From assembly GCF_016861605.1 (NCBI RefSeq), contig NZ_BOLM01000001.1, forward strand, positions 219,195 through 283,194: a stretch of DNA of 64,000 bases. Reading direction: 5' to 3'. Numbering within the stretch: the stretch's first letter is position 1; the number at the start of each line of letters is the position of its first letter. Below, piece after piece: positions 1 to 8,788 of this stretch. Source of the stretch: Levilactobacillus wangkuiensis. Lineage in GTDB: Bacteria > Bacillota > Bacilli > Lactobacillales > Lactobacillaceae. The notes beneath the pieces were generated by a model. The model saw only the letters and a program-made list of their open reading frames with translations, searched no databases and was not told the origin of the DNA. The position numbers were made by a program, and so were the translations under genes.

Positions 1-2
1 AC

Positions 3-641
3 GCCAATCAGTTTTCCATCGTTTCGTCGGGGGTGATTCACGATGTGACGAATACGCCGAACCGGTCGTTAGTGCTGCAAATTCCGCTGACATTTATTGA
101 ACGGTACGTGGCCCATCCCGAGCAGCTAAACTTTTCGACAGCGGGGCAGGAGCAGACTACGGTCTACCAAGAAGTGGTTACCGAGTTTAAACGACTCGCT
201 CAAATTAACCGGGAACGACAACCTAACTACCTGATTGACACGGGGATTACGGTGCTGACTATGTTGAAGACTATGGTCAGCAACTTCACAGATACGGCTA
301 ATCCATTGACGACGAGTTCGAGCAGCTTGAAGTCAATCGTTATCTATGTGAATGAGCATTACCGGGAGAAGCTGAGCGTTAAGGCGGTGGCCCATCGGTT
401 TGGCTATAATGCGAGTTACTTGTCACGGTTATTTAAGGAGCAGACCGGGGTGACGTTGGGCCACTATGTTTACTTGATCCGGCTAAATAATTTCTACCGG
501 GACTTGATCGATACGACCATTCCCGTGGATGTCCTGATGGATAAGCATGGGCTGACCAATCGGCGGACGGCCCGGGAGATGTTTCAAGAGATGTATGGGG
601 CGTTGCCCAAACAAGTGCGTCTGCAATACCAACGAAATTAA
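3..641 (+). CDS. AraC-family transcriptional regulator, 5' end outside the window
   Basis: The frame is open from the first bases of the window, so the gene starts upstream; the first in-window ATG or GTG is not a real start. The C-terminal ~100 residues are an AraC/XylS DNA-binding domain: two helix-turn-helix units, the first around 'LSVKAVAHRFGYNASYLSRL' followed by 'FKEQTGVTLGHY', and a second ending in 'YGALPKQVR'. The residues before it look like the end of a cupin-type sensor domain plus a linker helix. Such proteins usually control a nearby sugar or stress operon, but the partner gene is not visible here. A strong hairpin terminator follows the stop codon directly. Confidence 0.85.
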   Translation, partial: ANQFSIVSSGVIHDVTNTPNRSLVLQIPLTFIERYVAHPEQLNFSTAGQEQTTVYQEVVTEFKRLAQINRERQPNYLIDTGITVLTMLKTMVSNFTDTANPLTTSSSSLKSIVIYVNEHYREKLSVKAVAHRFGYNASYLSRLFKEQTGVTLGHYVYLIRLNNFYRDLIDTTIPVDVLMDKHGLTNRRTAREMFQEMYGALPKQVRLQYQRN

Positions 642-685
642 AAAAGCGTTGATCTCATCAAAATAGATGAAATCAACGCTTTTCT
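642..685 (+). terminator. Rho-independent terminator of the AraC-type gene
   Basis: A long stem, AAAAGCGTTGATCTCATC at 643-660 against GATGAAATCAACGCTTTT at 667-684 with one unpaired base, closes over a short loop and starts right at the stop codon. The A-run and T-run let it work in both directions, so it may also end the minus-strand gene at 719-1306. Confidence 0.85.
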
Positions 686-718
686 TGTGGGGTGTTCTGT
701 TATGGGTTGCCGGTGGCG

Positions 719-1306
719 TTATTCAAAAATATTCTTAGTCACGTACCCGTCCTTAAACACCAACACGGGGGACTGGTCACCAACGCGCATGACCAACCGG
801 TAACCGGGACCGAGGGCCTTCTTGAGCGATTGACTGGTCTTGGTAAAGTTGTCGACGAACTTTGGCCACTTGGCCGCCTTGGCCTGACTCGGGTCGGCCT
901 TTAAGCCCTTGATGGTTTTTTTGAGACTCTTGTTGGTGAGGGTCAACGTGTAGGTCTTGCTGGCAGGGTCGAAGGTGACGGTACCCAGCTTGACCAGGGA
1001 CTTGGCCAGCTGCGTCTTCACTTGTTTTTCGTTTTCAGCGCGGGTAGCCGTTTTATCGCTCGTGGCGAAGGCTTGACCGGATTGCGAGCTCAAGGACGAT
1101 TGCTGGCTGGTCTGAGTCGTCTTGTTATGAGTCGAGGACGCTGACCAGAAAGGCAACTGGGTGATTGCGCCCACGGTGACCAGGATGGTAATGACCAAAA
1201 CGATGATGGAACTGCGCTTGGATTCTCCCCGCCGACTGGCATTGACGACGGAAAACGCGGTGATAACAATGAAGATGACCCCCAAAATAGTAATACCTAG
1301 AAACAT
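719..1306 (-). CDS. Unknown two-helix membrane-anchored protein
   Basis: A 195-residue protein I do not recognise. Residues 1-22 and about 33-53 are hydrophobic helices separated by a basic stretch (RRGESKR), so it should sit in the membrane with most of the chain on one side. A Ser/Thr/Gln-rich linker (about 55-85) leads to a C-terminal domain of about 100 residues ending in 'LVFKDGYVTKNIFE'. Ribosome site GGAGGGG lies 6-7 bases before the ATG. It stands alone between a terminator and a divergent deoxyribosyltransferase gene. The architecture suggests an exported small domain on a membrane stalk; its function is unknown. Confidence 0.75.
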   Translation of the reverse strand: MFLGITILGVIFIVITAFSVVNASRRGESKRSSIIVLVITILVTVGAITQLPFWSASSTHNKTTQTSQQSSLSSQSGQAFATSDKTATRAENEKQVKTQLAKSLVKLGTVTFDPASKTYTLTLTNKSLKKTIKGLKADPSQAKAAKWPKFVDNFTKTSQSLKKALGPGYRLVMRVGDQSPVLVFKDGYVTKNIFE

Positions 1307-1611
1307 GATGCACCCCTCCGTAGGTTAGGGCGGCTTGTTAGGTCAACCGCCGTTTAGTTAGTTTTAGTATAGCATGAATGAATTAGAGAATGAAACAACC
1401 GCACTGAGATGAATACCGTTAGTTAACTTGCGCGGCGGTTAAGGGGCAAAAGATTCGTGAAAAAAGGTTTAAAGTCGAATAATTCGGGTTGCCAAACGAT
1501 TAAAATCCGGATTATGTGAATTATAACCGAATATTAATCAAAAAATAGTCGCCAAGAGTTAACATTTCCGGTATAATTGATCGTAATAAAGAGAGAAATG
1601 AGGAGATTAGA
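1307..1611. promoter_or_regulatory. Divergent AT-rich promoter region
   Basis: No gene is visible in this 305-base gap. It is richer in A+T than its neighbours. A -10 box TATAAT at 1572-1577 with a weak -35 (TCGCCA, 1549-1554, 17 bp spacing) would serve the plus-strand gene at 1612. On the minus strand a TATACT around 1365-1370 could serve the membrane protein. The -35 elements are poor, so the promoter calls are tentative. Confidence 0.4.
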
Positions 1612-2052
1612 GTGACGAATGTTTATTTAGCAGGTCCCTTCTTTGATGACGAACAAATTTCCCGGATTGAACGCGCGGAAAAGGCCTTGGCTGCCAATCC
1701 CCGGGTCGCCAATGTCTTTAGTCCCCGCCTGAGTGAGATTCCTGGGTTAGAAATGGGCACAGCCGAGTGGGCCACCCAAACCTTCCAGATGGATGTCCAC
1801 CAGATTGACAAGGCCGACGTTGTGGTGGCCCTGGTCGATTTCGTGGATGATCAGGTTGATTCCGGCACAGCTTTTGAAATTGGCTACGCCTTCCACAGTA
1901 AGAAACCGGTGGTCGTTCTCCATGAAAAGGACACCATTCTAAACCTGATGTTGGCGGAAGGGCTGCACGCTTACCTACGTGAAGCCGAAGCGCTGGCGGC
2001 CTATGACTTTGCGACGCTTCCCGAAAGCCACTACCAAGGGAAAGTCATCTAG
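1612..2052 (+). CDS. Nucleoside 2-deoxyribosyltransferase
   Basis: A 146-residue cytoplasmic enzyme of the nucleoside deoxyribosyltransferase family, which swaps the base on a 2'-deoxynucleoside and so salvages deoxynucleosides, a common need in lactobacilli. The N-terminal 'VYLAGPFF' is the usual first strand and loop. The segment 'DSGTAFEIGYAF' (about 84-94) carries Glu89, which aligns with the catalytic glutamate of the Lactobacillus leichmannii enzyme. Start is GTG, with GAGGAG 7-8 bases upstream. The gene appears to be a single transcription unit, ended by a hairpin shared with lexA. Confidence 0.88.
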   Translation: MTNVYLAGPFFDDEQISRIERAEKALAANPRVANVFSPRLSEIPGLEMGTAEWATQTFQMDVHQIDKADVVVALVDFVDDQVDSGTAFEIGYAFHSKKPVVVLHEKDTILNLMLAEGLHAYLREAEALAAYDFATLPESHYQGKVI

Positions 2053-2076
2053 TCTCAAATAACTTACGAACGTAAA

Positions 2077-2113
2077 AAAATCACCCGTCACATGAACTGT
2101 GGCGGGTGATTTT
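2077..2113. terminator. Bidirectional terminator between the deoxyribosyltransferase gene and lexA
   Basis: The stem AAAATCACCCGTCACA (2077-2092) pairs with TGTGGCGGGTGATTTT (2098-2113), one G-T wobble, with A and T runs on the two flanks. It lies between convergent genes and can end both. Confidence 0.88.
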
Positions 2114-2125
2114 GATTGTCCCTGG

Positions 2126-2755
2126 TTAGTGAACGTCGTCGCGGAAGAGACCCACAACGCGGCCCAAGATGCTGACGTGATTCAAGATGATAGGGGCCAT
2201 GGTATCATTTTCGGGTTGTAACCGGAAATGGTCGGCTTCCTTAAAGAATCGCTTGCAAGTAGCTTCGTTTTCCTCAGTCATGGCGATGACAATGTCACCG
2301 TTATCCGCGGATTGTTGCCGGCGGACAATGACCTGGTCACCGTTTAAAATACCGATGTTGATCATACTCTCGCCGCGAATCGTTAACATGAAGAGTTGAT
2401 CGTCGTCGTTTTCAAATTCTGGGGGAACCGGGAAGTAGTCGGTCGCTTCCTGAACAGCCAGAATGGGTTCACCGGCGGTAACGGTCCCTAAGACGGGAAT
2501 CCGTGTCTGTTCCTCGTGGACGCCTAGTTCTTCCAAACCGGCGGGCGTGACTTCTAGTGCCCGGGGTTTAGTGGGGTCCTTGACCAGCAAGCCTTTTTTT
2601 TCCAGGCGGGCGATGTGGCCATGAACCGTAGAGGTCGATGAGAGCGATACGGCCTCACCAATCTCCCGGACGGTTGGCGGATACCCTTTTTCATTAACCC
2701 GTTCCCAAATGAAACGGAGAACGGCGATTTGTTTGCTTTCAGAAGCTTTACTCAT
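2126..2755 (-). CDS. lexA: LexA, SOS-response repressor
   Basis: LexA represses DNA-repair genes and cleaves itself when RecA filaments form. The N-terminal winged helix is about residues 1-70 ('[20 protein letters not shown]' is the recognition region). The self-cleavage site Ala94-Gly95 sits in 'TVTAGEP', and the Ser-Lys dyad is Ser130 ('RGESM') and Lys168 ('TCKRFF'). I start at 2755 and not the ATG at 2779, because GAGGTGG is placed 8 bases before 2755 and the resulting 209 residues match the family. An SOS box overlies its promoter, so it is autoregulated. The divergent DUF896 gene is its usual neighbour in Bacillus as well. Confidence 0.95.
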   Translation of the reverse strand: MSKASESKQIAVLRFIWERVNEKGYPPTVREIGEAVSLSSTSTVHGHIARLEKKGLLVKDPTKPRALEVTPAGLEELGVHEEQTRIPVLGTVTAGEPILAVQEATDYFPVPPEFENDDDQLFMLTIRGESMINIGILNGDQVIVRRQQSADNGDIVIAMTEENEATCKRFFKEADHFRLQPENDTMAPIILNHVSILGRVVGLFRDDVH

Positions 2756-2799
2756 TTTTTCTGCCACCTCGTTCGTCATTCGTAGTATAGTTTAGTGTT

Positions 2800-2839
2800 A
2801 GTGTAGCATACAGACCGAACATTTTCAAACAGATGTTCG
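2800..2839 (-). promoter_or_regulatory. lexA promoter with overlapping LexA (SOS) box
   Basis: On the minus strand, TTGAAA (2823-2828) and TACACT (2800-2805) are 17 bp apart, with a TG one base before the -10. The box CAAACAGATGTTCG at 2826-2839 matches the Gram-positive SOS consensus CGAACnnnnGTTCG with one mismatch and overlaps the -35, as expected for autorepression. A loose half-site CGAAC at 2816-2820 lies beside it. Confidence 0.82.
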
Positions 2840-2943
2840 GGTAAATAAGTTGAAATCTAAAATTAACCCTGATATGATAGACCCTGACTTGAAAAAGCGG
2901 GGTTAATGCCCACCAAAATAACGAAACTAAAGGAGGGTCGTTC

Positions 2944-3192
2944 ATGGCAGACACGACAATGGACACCTTGCTGGCTCGAATCAACGAGCTGGCACACAAG
3001 AACAAGGCTGAAGGCTTGACCGAGGCCGAAAAGAGCGAACGCGCTGACTTACGCCAACAATACTTGACCTTATTCAAGCAGAGCTTCCGTAGCCAAGTTG
3101 AAATGCTGCAGGTCTACAACAAGGATGGTAAGGAAGTTACCCCTGAAAAGGTTCGGCAGATTCAACGCAACAAAGGTTTACGTGACGATTAA
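2944..3192 (+). CDS. DUF896 (UPF0291) family protein, YnzC-like
   Basis: An 82-residue protein made of two charged helices, with the typical family phrases 'LLARINELAHKNKAEGLTEAE' split around a turn and 'LRQQYLTLFKQSFRSQVE'. The family is the small YnzC group, whose Bacillus member is transcribed with the SOS cell-division inhibitor next to lexA. Here it is divergent from lexA, and the SOS box between them could serve both. GGAGGG lies 7 bases before the ATG. Its biochemical role is not known. Confidence 0.85.
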   Translation: MADTTMDTLLARINELAHKNKAEGLTEAEKSERADLRQQYLTLFKQSFRSQVEMLQVYNKDGKEVTPEKVRQIQRNKGLRDD

Positions 3193-3241
3193 GGAAAGAA
3201 GCGGGTCCTTTTTGGGATTCGCTCTTTTAATTTCCCTTAAG
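3193..3241 (+). terminator. Probable terminator after the DUF896 gene
   Basis: TTAAGGAAA at the start pairs with TTTCCCTTAA at the end, and AAGCGGGTCC faces GGGATTCGCT across a T-rich loop. The pairing is imperfect and the T-run is short, so the call is moderate. Confidence 0.45.
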
Positions 3242-3291
3242 TTTGTGTAGAATTGTTAAATGAATGACTTCATCAAAGGAGGGGAACGAAC

Positions 3292-3513
3292 TTGGCAACT
3301 TGGATCTGGATCTTAATCGTGATCGTCGTCGGCCTGGCCTGCGCAGCGGGTGGCTTTTTCGGCGCACGGAAGTACATGGAAAACTATCTGAAAGACAATC
3401 CACCAATTAACGAAGACCAATTACGGGCAATGATGTTGCAAATGGGGCAAAAGCCTTCACAACGAAAGCTTCATCAAATGATGAACGCGATGCAACAAAA
3501 CGCTAAAAAATAA
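3292..3513 (+). CDS. YneF-family (UPF0154) small membrane protein
   Basis: A 73-residue protein with one N-terminal membrane helix (about 3-25) and a charged cytoplasmic tail containing '[29 protein letters not shown]', split here over the family's conserved helix. Length and sequence match the YneF/UPF0154 group. The start codon is TTG, chosen because AAAGGAGGGG lies 7-8 bases upstream and no ATG is suitably placed. A strong terminator follows. Function is not established. Confidence 0.88.
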   Translation: MATWIWILIVIVVGLACAAGGFFGARKYMENYLKDNPPINEDQLRAMMLQMGQKPSQRKLHQMMNAMQQNAKK

Positions 3514-3525
3514 ATTGGCTTTATT

Positions 3526-3566
3526 GAGACTCGCTTCCAGCTTATTTCCTGGAGGCGAGTCTTTTT
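3526..3566 (+). terminator. Rho-independent terminator after the yneF-type gene
   Basis: GACTCGCTTCCAG (3528-3540) pairs perfectly with CTGGAGGCGAGTC? The 3' arm CTGGAGGCGAGTC (3549-3561) has two wobble or mismatched positions, and is followed by TTTTT. It separates the small gene from the ABC exporter operon. Confidence 0.85.
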
Positions 3567-3650
3567 GATTGTATTTTATGAAAATTCCAGTAAAATGATA
3601 AAGTCTGTGCTATATTTTAATCATATTCTAATTTTTAAGGAGGGATGTTC

Positions 3651-5411
3651 GTGAGTATCTTTCGCAAATTATCCTGGTACTTTCGTCTGGAATGGCGACG
3701 GTATCTGATAGGGGTCATCGGGCTCCTGTTGACGGCTATCATTGCCATTGTTCCCCCACGCATCATCGGGAACATGGTGGATGGCATTCACGGGCAGACC
3801 ATGACGAGTCATCTGCTACTACTTGATCTGCTGTTCGTGACGCTGGCGGCGTTGGCCCAGTATGGGACCCGGTACATCTGGCGTAATGCCATTTGGGGCG
3901 GGGCTGCGCGGCTCGAACAACTGCTTCGGAACCAACTCTTCGGGCACTTTATGAAAATGGACCGGGTCTTCTACCAGAAATACCGGACCGGGGACTTGAT
4001 GGCCCACGCCACCAACGACCTGGAAGCCATTCAACGGGTGGCCGGTGGGGGGATTCTCCAGTTTGCCGATGCCATTATTACTGGGGGTACTACGCTGATT
4101 GCCATGATGGCCTTAATTGATTGGCGGCTGACCCTCTTAGCCATTATTCCATTCCCCCTGTTGGCGGTCGTCTCCTGGTACCTGGGACAAAAGATTCACC
4201 GGGCCTTTGGCGAATCTCAAGCGGCCTTTTCCCGGCTGAACAACAAGGCCCAGGAAAGCATCAGCGGCATCAAGGTCATCAAGGCCTTGGGACAAGACGA
4301 TGCGGATGTGGCGGACTTTGACGCGCAGGTCGACCGGACCATTGGGATTAATCGCCGGGTTAACCGGTTGGATTCCATGTTTGACCCCGCCATCACGCTG
4401 ATCATCTCGATCTCCTACGTGGCGACGATTGTCTTAGGGGGGCTCTTTGTCACCCACAACGTCATTACCATTGGGAACCTGGTGTCCTTTATCAGCTACC
4501 TGGCCATGATGATTTGGCCGATGTTTGCCGTGGGGATGCTGTTCAACACCATGGAACGGGGGAATGCCAGTTACGACCGGGTCATGGAACTGTTGGACGA
4601 GAAGACCCATATCATTGATCAAAAGGATGGGATTCAACAACGGCCCCAGGGAACTATCAGTTACCACGTGAACCAGTTTGATTATCCAGACAACGGCGGG
4701 GCTAGCCTGCAGCAGATTGACTTCGACCTGCCAGCCGGGCATACCCTAGGTATCGTTGGCCGGGTCGGGGCTGGGAAGTCCACGATTATGAAATTAATTC
4801 TGCGGGAGTTTGACAACTATTCCGGTGAAATTGATTTTGGCGGGCATCCGATTAAAGACTACGCGCTGGACAGCTATTTGCCAGCAATTGGGTACGTGCC
4901 GCAAGAAAGCTTCCTATTCTCTTCGAACATTTTTGAAAATATTCGCTTTGCCCAACCGGACGCGACCCAAGAACAGGTCGAGGCGGCTGCGGCTAAGAGT
5001 GATCTGGCCGGGCAAATTGCCAAGCTGCCTGCCGGTTATAACACCGAAGTGGGTGAGGAAGGGATTTCCCTGTCCGGGGGTCAACGCCAACGGTTAGCGA
5101 TTGCCCGCGCCCTGTTGATCAATCCAGAATTATTGATCTTGGATGATGCCTTGTCCGCGGTCGATGCCGAAACGGAAGCGGAAATTCTCGCCAACCTGAA
5201 GGCCGAACGCGCCAACAAGACCACGATTATTTCTGCGCACCGGTTAAGTTCCGTGATGAATGCCGATGAAATTCTGGTACTCAGCGACGGCGCCGTGGCC
5301 GAACGGGGGACGCATGAACAGCTGATGGCGTCTCACGGCTGGTACCAACGCATGTTTACGCAACAACAACTTGAAACTCAGGTGAAGGGAGGCGTCAGTG
5401 ATGGCAGATAA
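3651..5411 (+). CDS. ABC exporter half-transporter, degenerate-site subunit (LmrC/BmrC type)
   Basis: A 586-residue type IV ABC exporter subunit: six membrane helices (about 1-300) fused to an ATPase domain. Walker A is 'GRVGAGKS', the signature 'LSGGQ' is intact, and Walker B reads 'LLILDDALSAVD', so Asp replaces the catalytic Glu; the switch His is in 'IISAHRLSS'. With the next gene this forms a heterodimer that exports drugs or lipids. The first ATG at 3645 touches the ribosome site AAGGAGGG; the GTG at 3651 has proper spacing and is chosen. The gene overlaps the following one, so the two are co-translated. Confidence 0.92.
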   Translation: MSIFRKLSWYFRLEWRRYLIGVIGLLLTAIIAIVPPRIIGNMVDGIHGQTMTSHLLLLDLLFVTLAALAQYGTRYIWRNAIWGGAARLEQLLRNQLFGHFMKMDRVFYQKYRTGDLMAHATNDLEAIQRVAGGGILQFADAIITGGTTLIAMMALIDWRLTLLAIIPFPLLAVVSWYLGQKIHRAFGESQAAFSRLNNKAQESISGIKVIKALGQDDADVADFDAQVDRTIGINRRVNRLDSMFDPAITLIISISYVATIVLGGLFVTHNVITIGNLVSFISYLAMMIWPMFAVGMLFNTMERGNASYDRVMELLDEKTHIIDQKDGIQQRPQGTISYHVNQFDYPDNGGASLQQIDFDLPAGHTLGIVGRVGAGKSTIMKLILREFDNYSGEIDFGGHPIKDYALDSYLPAIGYVPQESFLFSSNIFENIRFAQPDATQEQVEAAAAKSDLAGQIAKLPAGYNTEVGEEGISLSGGQRQRLAIARALLINPELLILDDALSAVDAETEAEILANLKAERANKTTIISAHRLSSVMNADEILVLSDGAVAERGTHEQLMASHGWYQRMFTQQQLETQVKGGVSDGR

Positions 5412-7197
5412 AGCACACGAATCCGCTTGGGCCCACAGCATGTCGACCAAGGAACAATTGACGGTGGTCAAGCGACTCTTTCATTTTGCCGCGCCCTATA
5501 AATGGTTCTTCGTCGGCTCCGTCATTTTGTCGGCGCTGATCAGTGCCGTGAACGTCTTCCTGCCATGGCTGCTCCAGACCTACATGGACAAGTATTTGCG
5601 GACCAGCAACGCCACGATTGCCATTATGTGGATGTTTGCCGGGCTTTACCTGTTCGGGATGGTCGTCAAGGCGGTCTTCCAATTCTGGCAAAACTACACC
5701 AGTACCATGGGTGCCGAGTACATGCTAGAAAATGTGCGCCGCAAACTTTTCCATGATTTACATGGTAAGGGGATGCGATACTTTGACCAAACGCCGGGTG
5801 GGTCCATCCTGTCGCGGTTGATGAACGATACCATGACCTTCTCCAACTTCTGGGCGTTGTTTAACACCCTGGTGCTGGCGTTGTTCGCCGTGATTTCGTC
5901 ATTCATCGCCATGTACGTGACGGACGTGAAGGTGGCGCTCTGGACGTTGATTCTGGTGCCATTCTTAGGCCTGACGATTTGGTATTACCAACGTTTCAGC
6001 TCCAAGGTCTACCGACGGATGCGGGAACGGCTGAGTGAACTGAACACCAAATTGGCCGAGGCCATTACGGGAATCAGTGTCATTCAGGAATTCCGCCAAG
6101 AAAAGCGGACGGCGGCCAACTTTGAAAAGACCAACAAGGCCTATTACGGGACTCGTCGTGATATGATTCGGACTAACTCGTTACTGTTGAGCCCCATCAT
6201 CAATCTGTTTTACGCGTTAGGGACCGTCATTGTCTTGGGCATCTTCGGTGTTCGTGGCCTGCACGAGGTTGTGGCTGCCGGGGTGATTTACGCGTTCATT
6301 ACCTACCTGAACAACTTCTACAGCCCCATGAGCAACATGATGGATAACCTGAGTGACTTTCAAAACGGGATGGTTGCGGGTTCCCGGGTGTTACGCATCT
6401 TAGATGACCAAACGCTCGCCCCCCAACAGCATCCCGTCGCCAACGCTAAGATTACGGCCGGTAAGGTTGAATTCCGCCACGTGACCTTTGCTTACGACCA
6501 AGAGCATCCCGTCCTGCGAGATGTTTCTTTTGTCGCCGAACCCGGTCAAACGGTCGCCTTGGTTGGTCAAACGGGTTCCGGGAAGACGTCAACGATTAAT
6601 GTGTTGATGCGCTTCTACGAGTTCCAATCCGGTCAGGTCTTGATTGATGACCGCGACATCCGGGATTACCCGGCAGCCGAACTCCGCGCCAAGATGGGCC
6701 TGGTTTTGCAGGAACCGCAGTTGTTCTATGGCGATATCCAAACCAACATTCGGATGTTTAATCCGGACATCTCCGACGAGCAAGTGGCCCGGGCCGCGCA
6801 CTTCGTTCAAGCCGATGAATTCATCGACAAGTTACCGGAGGGCTACGCCACGCCAGTGCTGGAACGGGGAACCGAATACTCCGCTGGTCAACGACAACTG
6901 ATTACCTTTGCCCGGACGGTGGTCACTGATCCCAAGATCCTGATCTTGGATGAAGCCACAGCCAACGTCGACACGGAAACGGAAACCATGATTCAAAACG
7001 GGTTGAGCCGGATTCAAGAAAACCGGACGACGATTGCGATTGCGCACCGGTTGTCTACGATTCAAAATGCCGATTTGATTCTGGTTTTGAACCAAGGGAA
7101 AATCGTGGAACGCGGGACCAACGACGAGTTGATGACGCAACACGGTTACTACTACGACATGATTCAGCTCCAAAACGCCGCTCACGTGGACGAATAA
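5401..7197 (+). CDS. ABC exporter half-transporter, partner subunit (LmrD/BmrD type)
   Basis: A 598-residue subunit with six membrane helices (about 35-325) and an ATPase domain. Walker A is 'GQTGSGKT'; Walker B 'LILDEATANVD' keeps the catalytic Glu, but the signature motif is 'YSAGQ' instead of LSGGQ. Together with the Asp in the upstream partner, one of the two composite ATP sites is catalytically weak, the hallmark of asymmetric heterodimeric exporters such as LmrCD and BmrCD. GGGAGG lies 8 bases before this ATG; a GTG three bases earlier is an alternative start. It overlaps the upstream stop by 11 bases. Confidence 0.92.
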   Translation: MADKAHESAWAHSMSTKEQLTVVKRLFHFAAPYKWFFVGSVILSALISAVNVFLPWLLQTYMDKYLRTSNATIAIMWMFAGLYLFGMVVKAVFQFWQNYTSTMGAEYMLENVRRKLFHDLHGKGMRYFDQTPGGSILSRLMNDTMTFSNFWALFNTLVLALFAVISSFIAMYVTDVKVALWTLILVPFLGLTIWYYQRFSSKVYRRMRERLSELNTKLAEAITGISVIQEFRQEKRTAANFEKTNKAYYGTRRDMIRTNSLLLSPIINLFYALGTVIVLGIFGVRGLHEVVAAGVIYAFITYLNNFYSPMSNMMDNLSDFQNGMVAGSRVLRILDDQTLAPQQHPVANAKITAGKVEFRHVTFAYDQEHPVLRDVSFVAEPGQTVALVGQTGSGKTSTINVLMRFYEFQSGQVLIDDRDIRDYPAAELRAKMGLVLQEPQLFYGDIQTNIRMFNPDISDEQVARAAHFVQADEFIDKLPEGYATPVLERGTEYSAGQRQLITFARTVVTDPKILILDEATANVDTETETMIQNGLSRIQENRTTIAIAHRLSTIQNADLILVLNQGKIVERGTNDELMTQHGYYYDMIQLQNAAHVDE

Positions 7198-7252
7198 TTT
7201 TCGGTTGCAGCGCCTCCGGACTGGTTAAACTATACCGGGACGCGGGGCTGTT

Positions 7253-7434
7253 CGTTCCCGGCGGTGGGCTCAAGGTTCCCTGCTATGGGGCCGATTACAG
7301 CCTGAGACGCGGGCTTGCACCTCGACTTTGAGCCAAAAAGCGGTCTCAAGGGTCGTCCCATGGGCTAGGCTGAGAAAGAACCCCAGCCAAGCCCATCGAC
7401 ACAGCCGGGAACCTTGGCCTGCCTCTGGTCACTG
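7253..7434 (-). repeat. Structured intergenic repeat, family A, copy A1
   Basis: A 182 bp element read on the minus strand from CAGTGACCAGAGGC to CCGCCGGGAACG. The closing stem CCAAGGTTCCC / GGGAACCTTG pairs perfectly. An inner hairpin has ATGGGC...GCCCAT and a second TTTGAG...CTCAAA. The gap from 7198 to 7574 holds this copy and no gene; bases 7435-7574 show nothing recognisable, and the flank at 7210-7225 resembles one end of a family B copy. Confidence 0.85.
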
Positions 7435-7574
7435 AAACGGTGTGTACTGGGCACAGTTTAACCGGTACTGCGGCTCATGTTGGCTACGATTATTAATCTC
7501 GTGTTCAGATGTTTTATCGGCATTCGTCTACCTTATCGTGGTGATTGTTGGCAGCTGAATTAAAAGCAAAACGA

Positions 7575-7634
7575 AAAAGGGCTTCGTTAGTGCGACACAG
7601 TGGATACTGTGTCAGACACTAACGAAGCCCTTTT
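7575..7634. terminator. Very long bidirectional terminator
   Basis: AAAAGGGCTTCGTTAGTG and GACACAGT pair with ACTGTGTC and CACTAACGAAGCCCTTTT, giving about 26 base pairs around small internal mismatches. It lies between the ABC operon and the convergent acyltransferase gene and can stop both. Confidence 0.9.
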
Positions 7635-7654
7635 ATCATGGAACAATGATTGCG

Positions 7655-8290
7655 TTAATCTTTTTTCTTTTCGCCCGTGACATCGACGTAGTGGAAATTC
7701 GGGTCGATTTCGTTATCGAGCTTATCGAAGGCCGCCTGCATTTGTTTTTCGATGACGGCTTGACCTTCTTCGTTTAATTTCATCTTGCGGTCGATGACGA
7801 TGGGGGTGCCAAAGGCAATCGTGACCGGCTTACGGGAAAATAGTTGTTTGAAGGTCAGGGGGCCCTGGTAGACGGCGGGCACCAGTGGGACGCCAGCCAT
7901 CTTAGCAATAACCGCCGCACCACCCTTGAGTTCGGCGGAGTGCCGAGAGCCTGAAGGGAACATGATCAGCGACAAATCACCCTGACGTAGAATACGGACC
8001 GGGGTTTTGATGGCTGAAGGGCCCGGATGGTCACGATTTACTGGAAAACCGTTGACATGTTTCAACAACCATCGGAAAATAGGGTTTTGGAACAATTCTT
8101 CCTTGGCCATGAAACTAAACTTGCGCGGATAACCCGCCATGGCAAAATAAACGGGATCAAACCAGGTCCGGTGGGGACCCACCAAAACGTAAGGGCCGTC
8201 CGGCAAGTCAGCTTGGTGAACGTACCGTGCCCGGCCGTTGACGATGTACAAAATCGTACAAACTACGCCCCGTAAGAATTTATAAAACAT
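7655..8290 (-). CDS. 1-acyl-sn-glycerol-3-phosphate acyltransferase (PlsC-like)
   Basis: A 211-residue membrane-associated acyltransferase that should add the second acyl chain in phosphatidic acid synthesis. The family's H-x4-D motif is 'HRTWFD' (His40, Asp45), and the glycerol-phosphate site is 'MFPSGSRHS' (about 110-118), a variant of the usual FPEGTRS. An N-terminal hydrophobic helix is seen at about 7-20. The frame extends upstream, but GAGAGGAGTG placed 7 bases before 8290 and the family length favour this start. It appears monocistronic. Substrate choice cannot be read from sequence. Confidence 0.88.
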   Translation of the reverse strand: MFYKFLRGVVCTILYIVNGRARYVHQADLPDGPYVLVGPHRTWFDPVYFAMAGYPRKFSFMAKEELFQNPIFRWLLKHVNGFPVNRDHPGPSAIKTPVRILRQGDLSLIMFPSGSRHSAELKGGAAVIAKMAGVPLVPAVYQGPLTFKQLFSRKPVTIAFGTPIVIDRKMKLNEEGQAVIEKQMQAAFDKLDNEIDPNFHYVDVTGEKKKD

Positions 8291-8545
8291 GTGATACACT
8301 CCTCTCGCAATGAAACTGATTGTTTCTAGTATGCAAAAAAAGTCGCGGGGTTGCAAGTTATCTTGTGAAAATGCTGGAGAAATGTGGGCGTGGCAACAAT
8401 CTGGGTGGCTGGCAGCTGGCTGATGATCCGAATGGGTAAAATTAGCTTGAGTGGGTCAAGCATCAGGCCATGCAAGAGAAATATAGACTAGCAGTTTAAG
8501 AGAGTGAGTTGCCAGGTTGGTAAAATGAGGCAGAGCGGTCAGTGT

Positions 8546-8726
8546 CAGTGACCAGAGGCGGGCCAAAATGGCCAGCTGTGTCGGTGGCCTTGGCTGAGGG
8601 GCTTTCTCAGCCTAGCCCACGGGACGATCTTTGAGACCGCACTGTGGCTCAAAGTTGAGGTGGAAGCCCGTACTATGGCTGGAACCGACCCCATAGCAGG
8701 GAGCCTTGAGCCCACCGCCGGGAACG
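8546..8726 (+). repeat. Structured intergenic repeat, family A, copy A2
   Basis: A 181 bp copy from CAGTGACCAGAGGCGG to CCGCCGGGAACG, ending about 60 bases before the methyltransferase start, in sense orientation. The inner hairpin GTGGCCTTGGCTGAG / CTCAGCCTAGCCCAC and the CTTTGAG / CTCAAAG hairpin are good; the closing stem is the poorest of the five copies. The gap 8291-8788 otherwise shows only an undistinguished 255-base stretch before the element. Confidence 0.85.
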
Positions 8727-8788
8727 AACAGCCCACGTTCCTGAAACATTTTAACCAAAAACCATTTAACGAAATGGAGGCGTTATCG

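Noticed and set aside
8660..8788. N-terminal extension of the TrmN6-like gene
   Set aside because: It is part of repeat A2; the GTG at 8789 has the ribosome site.
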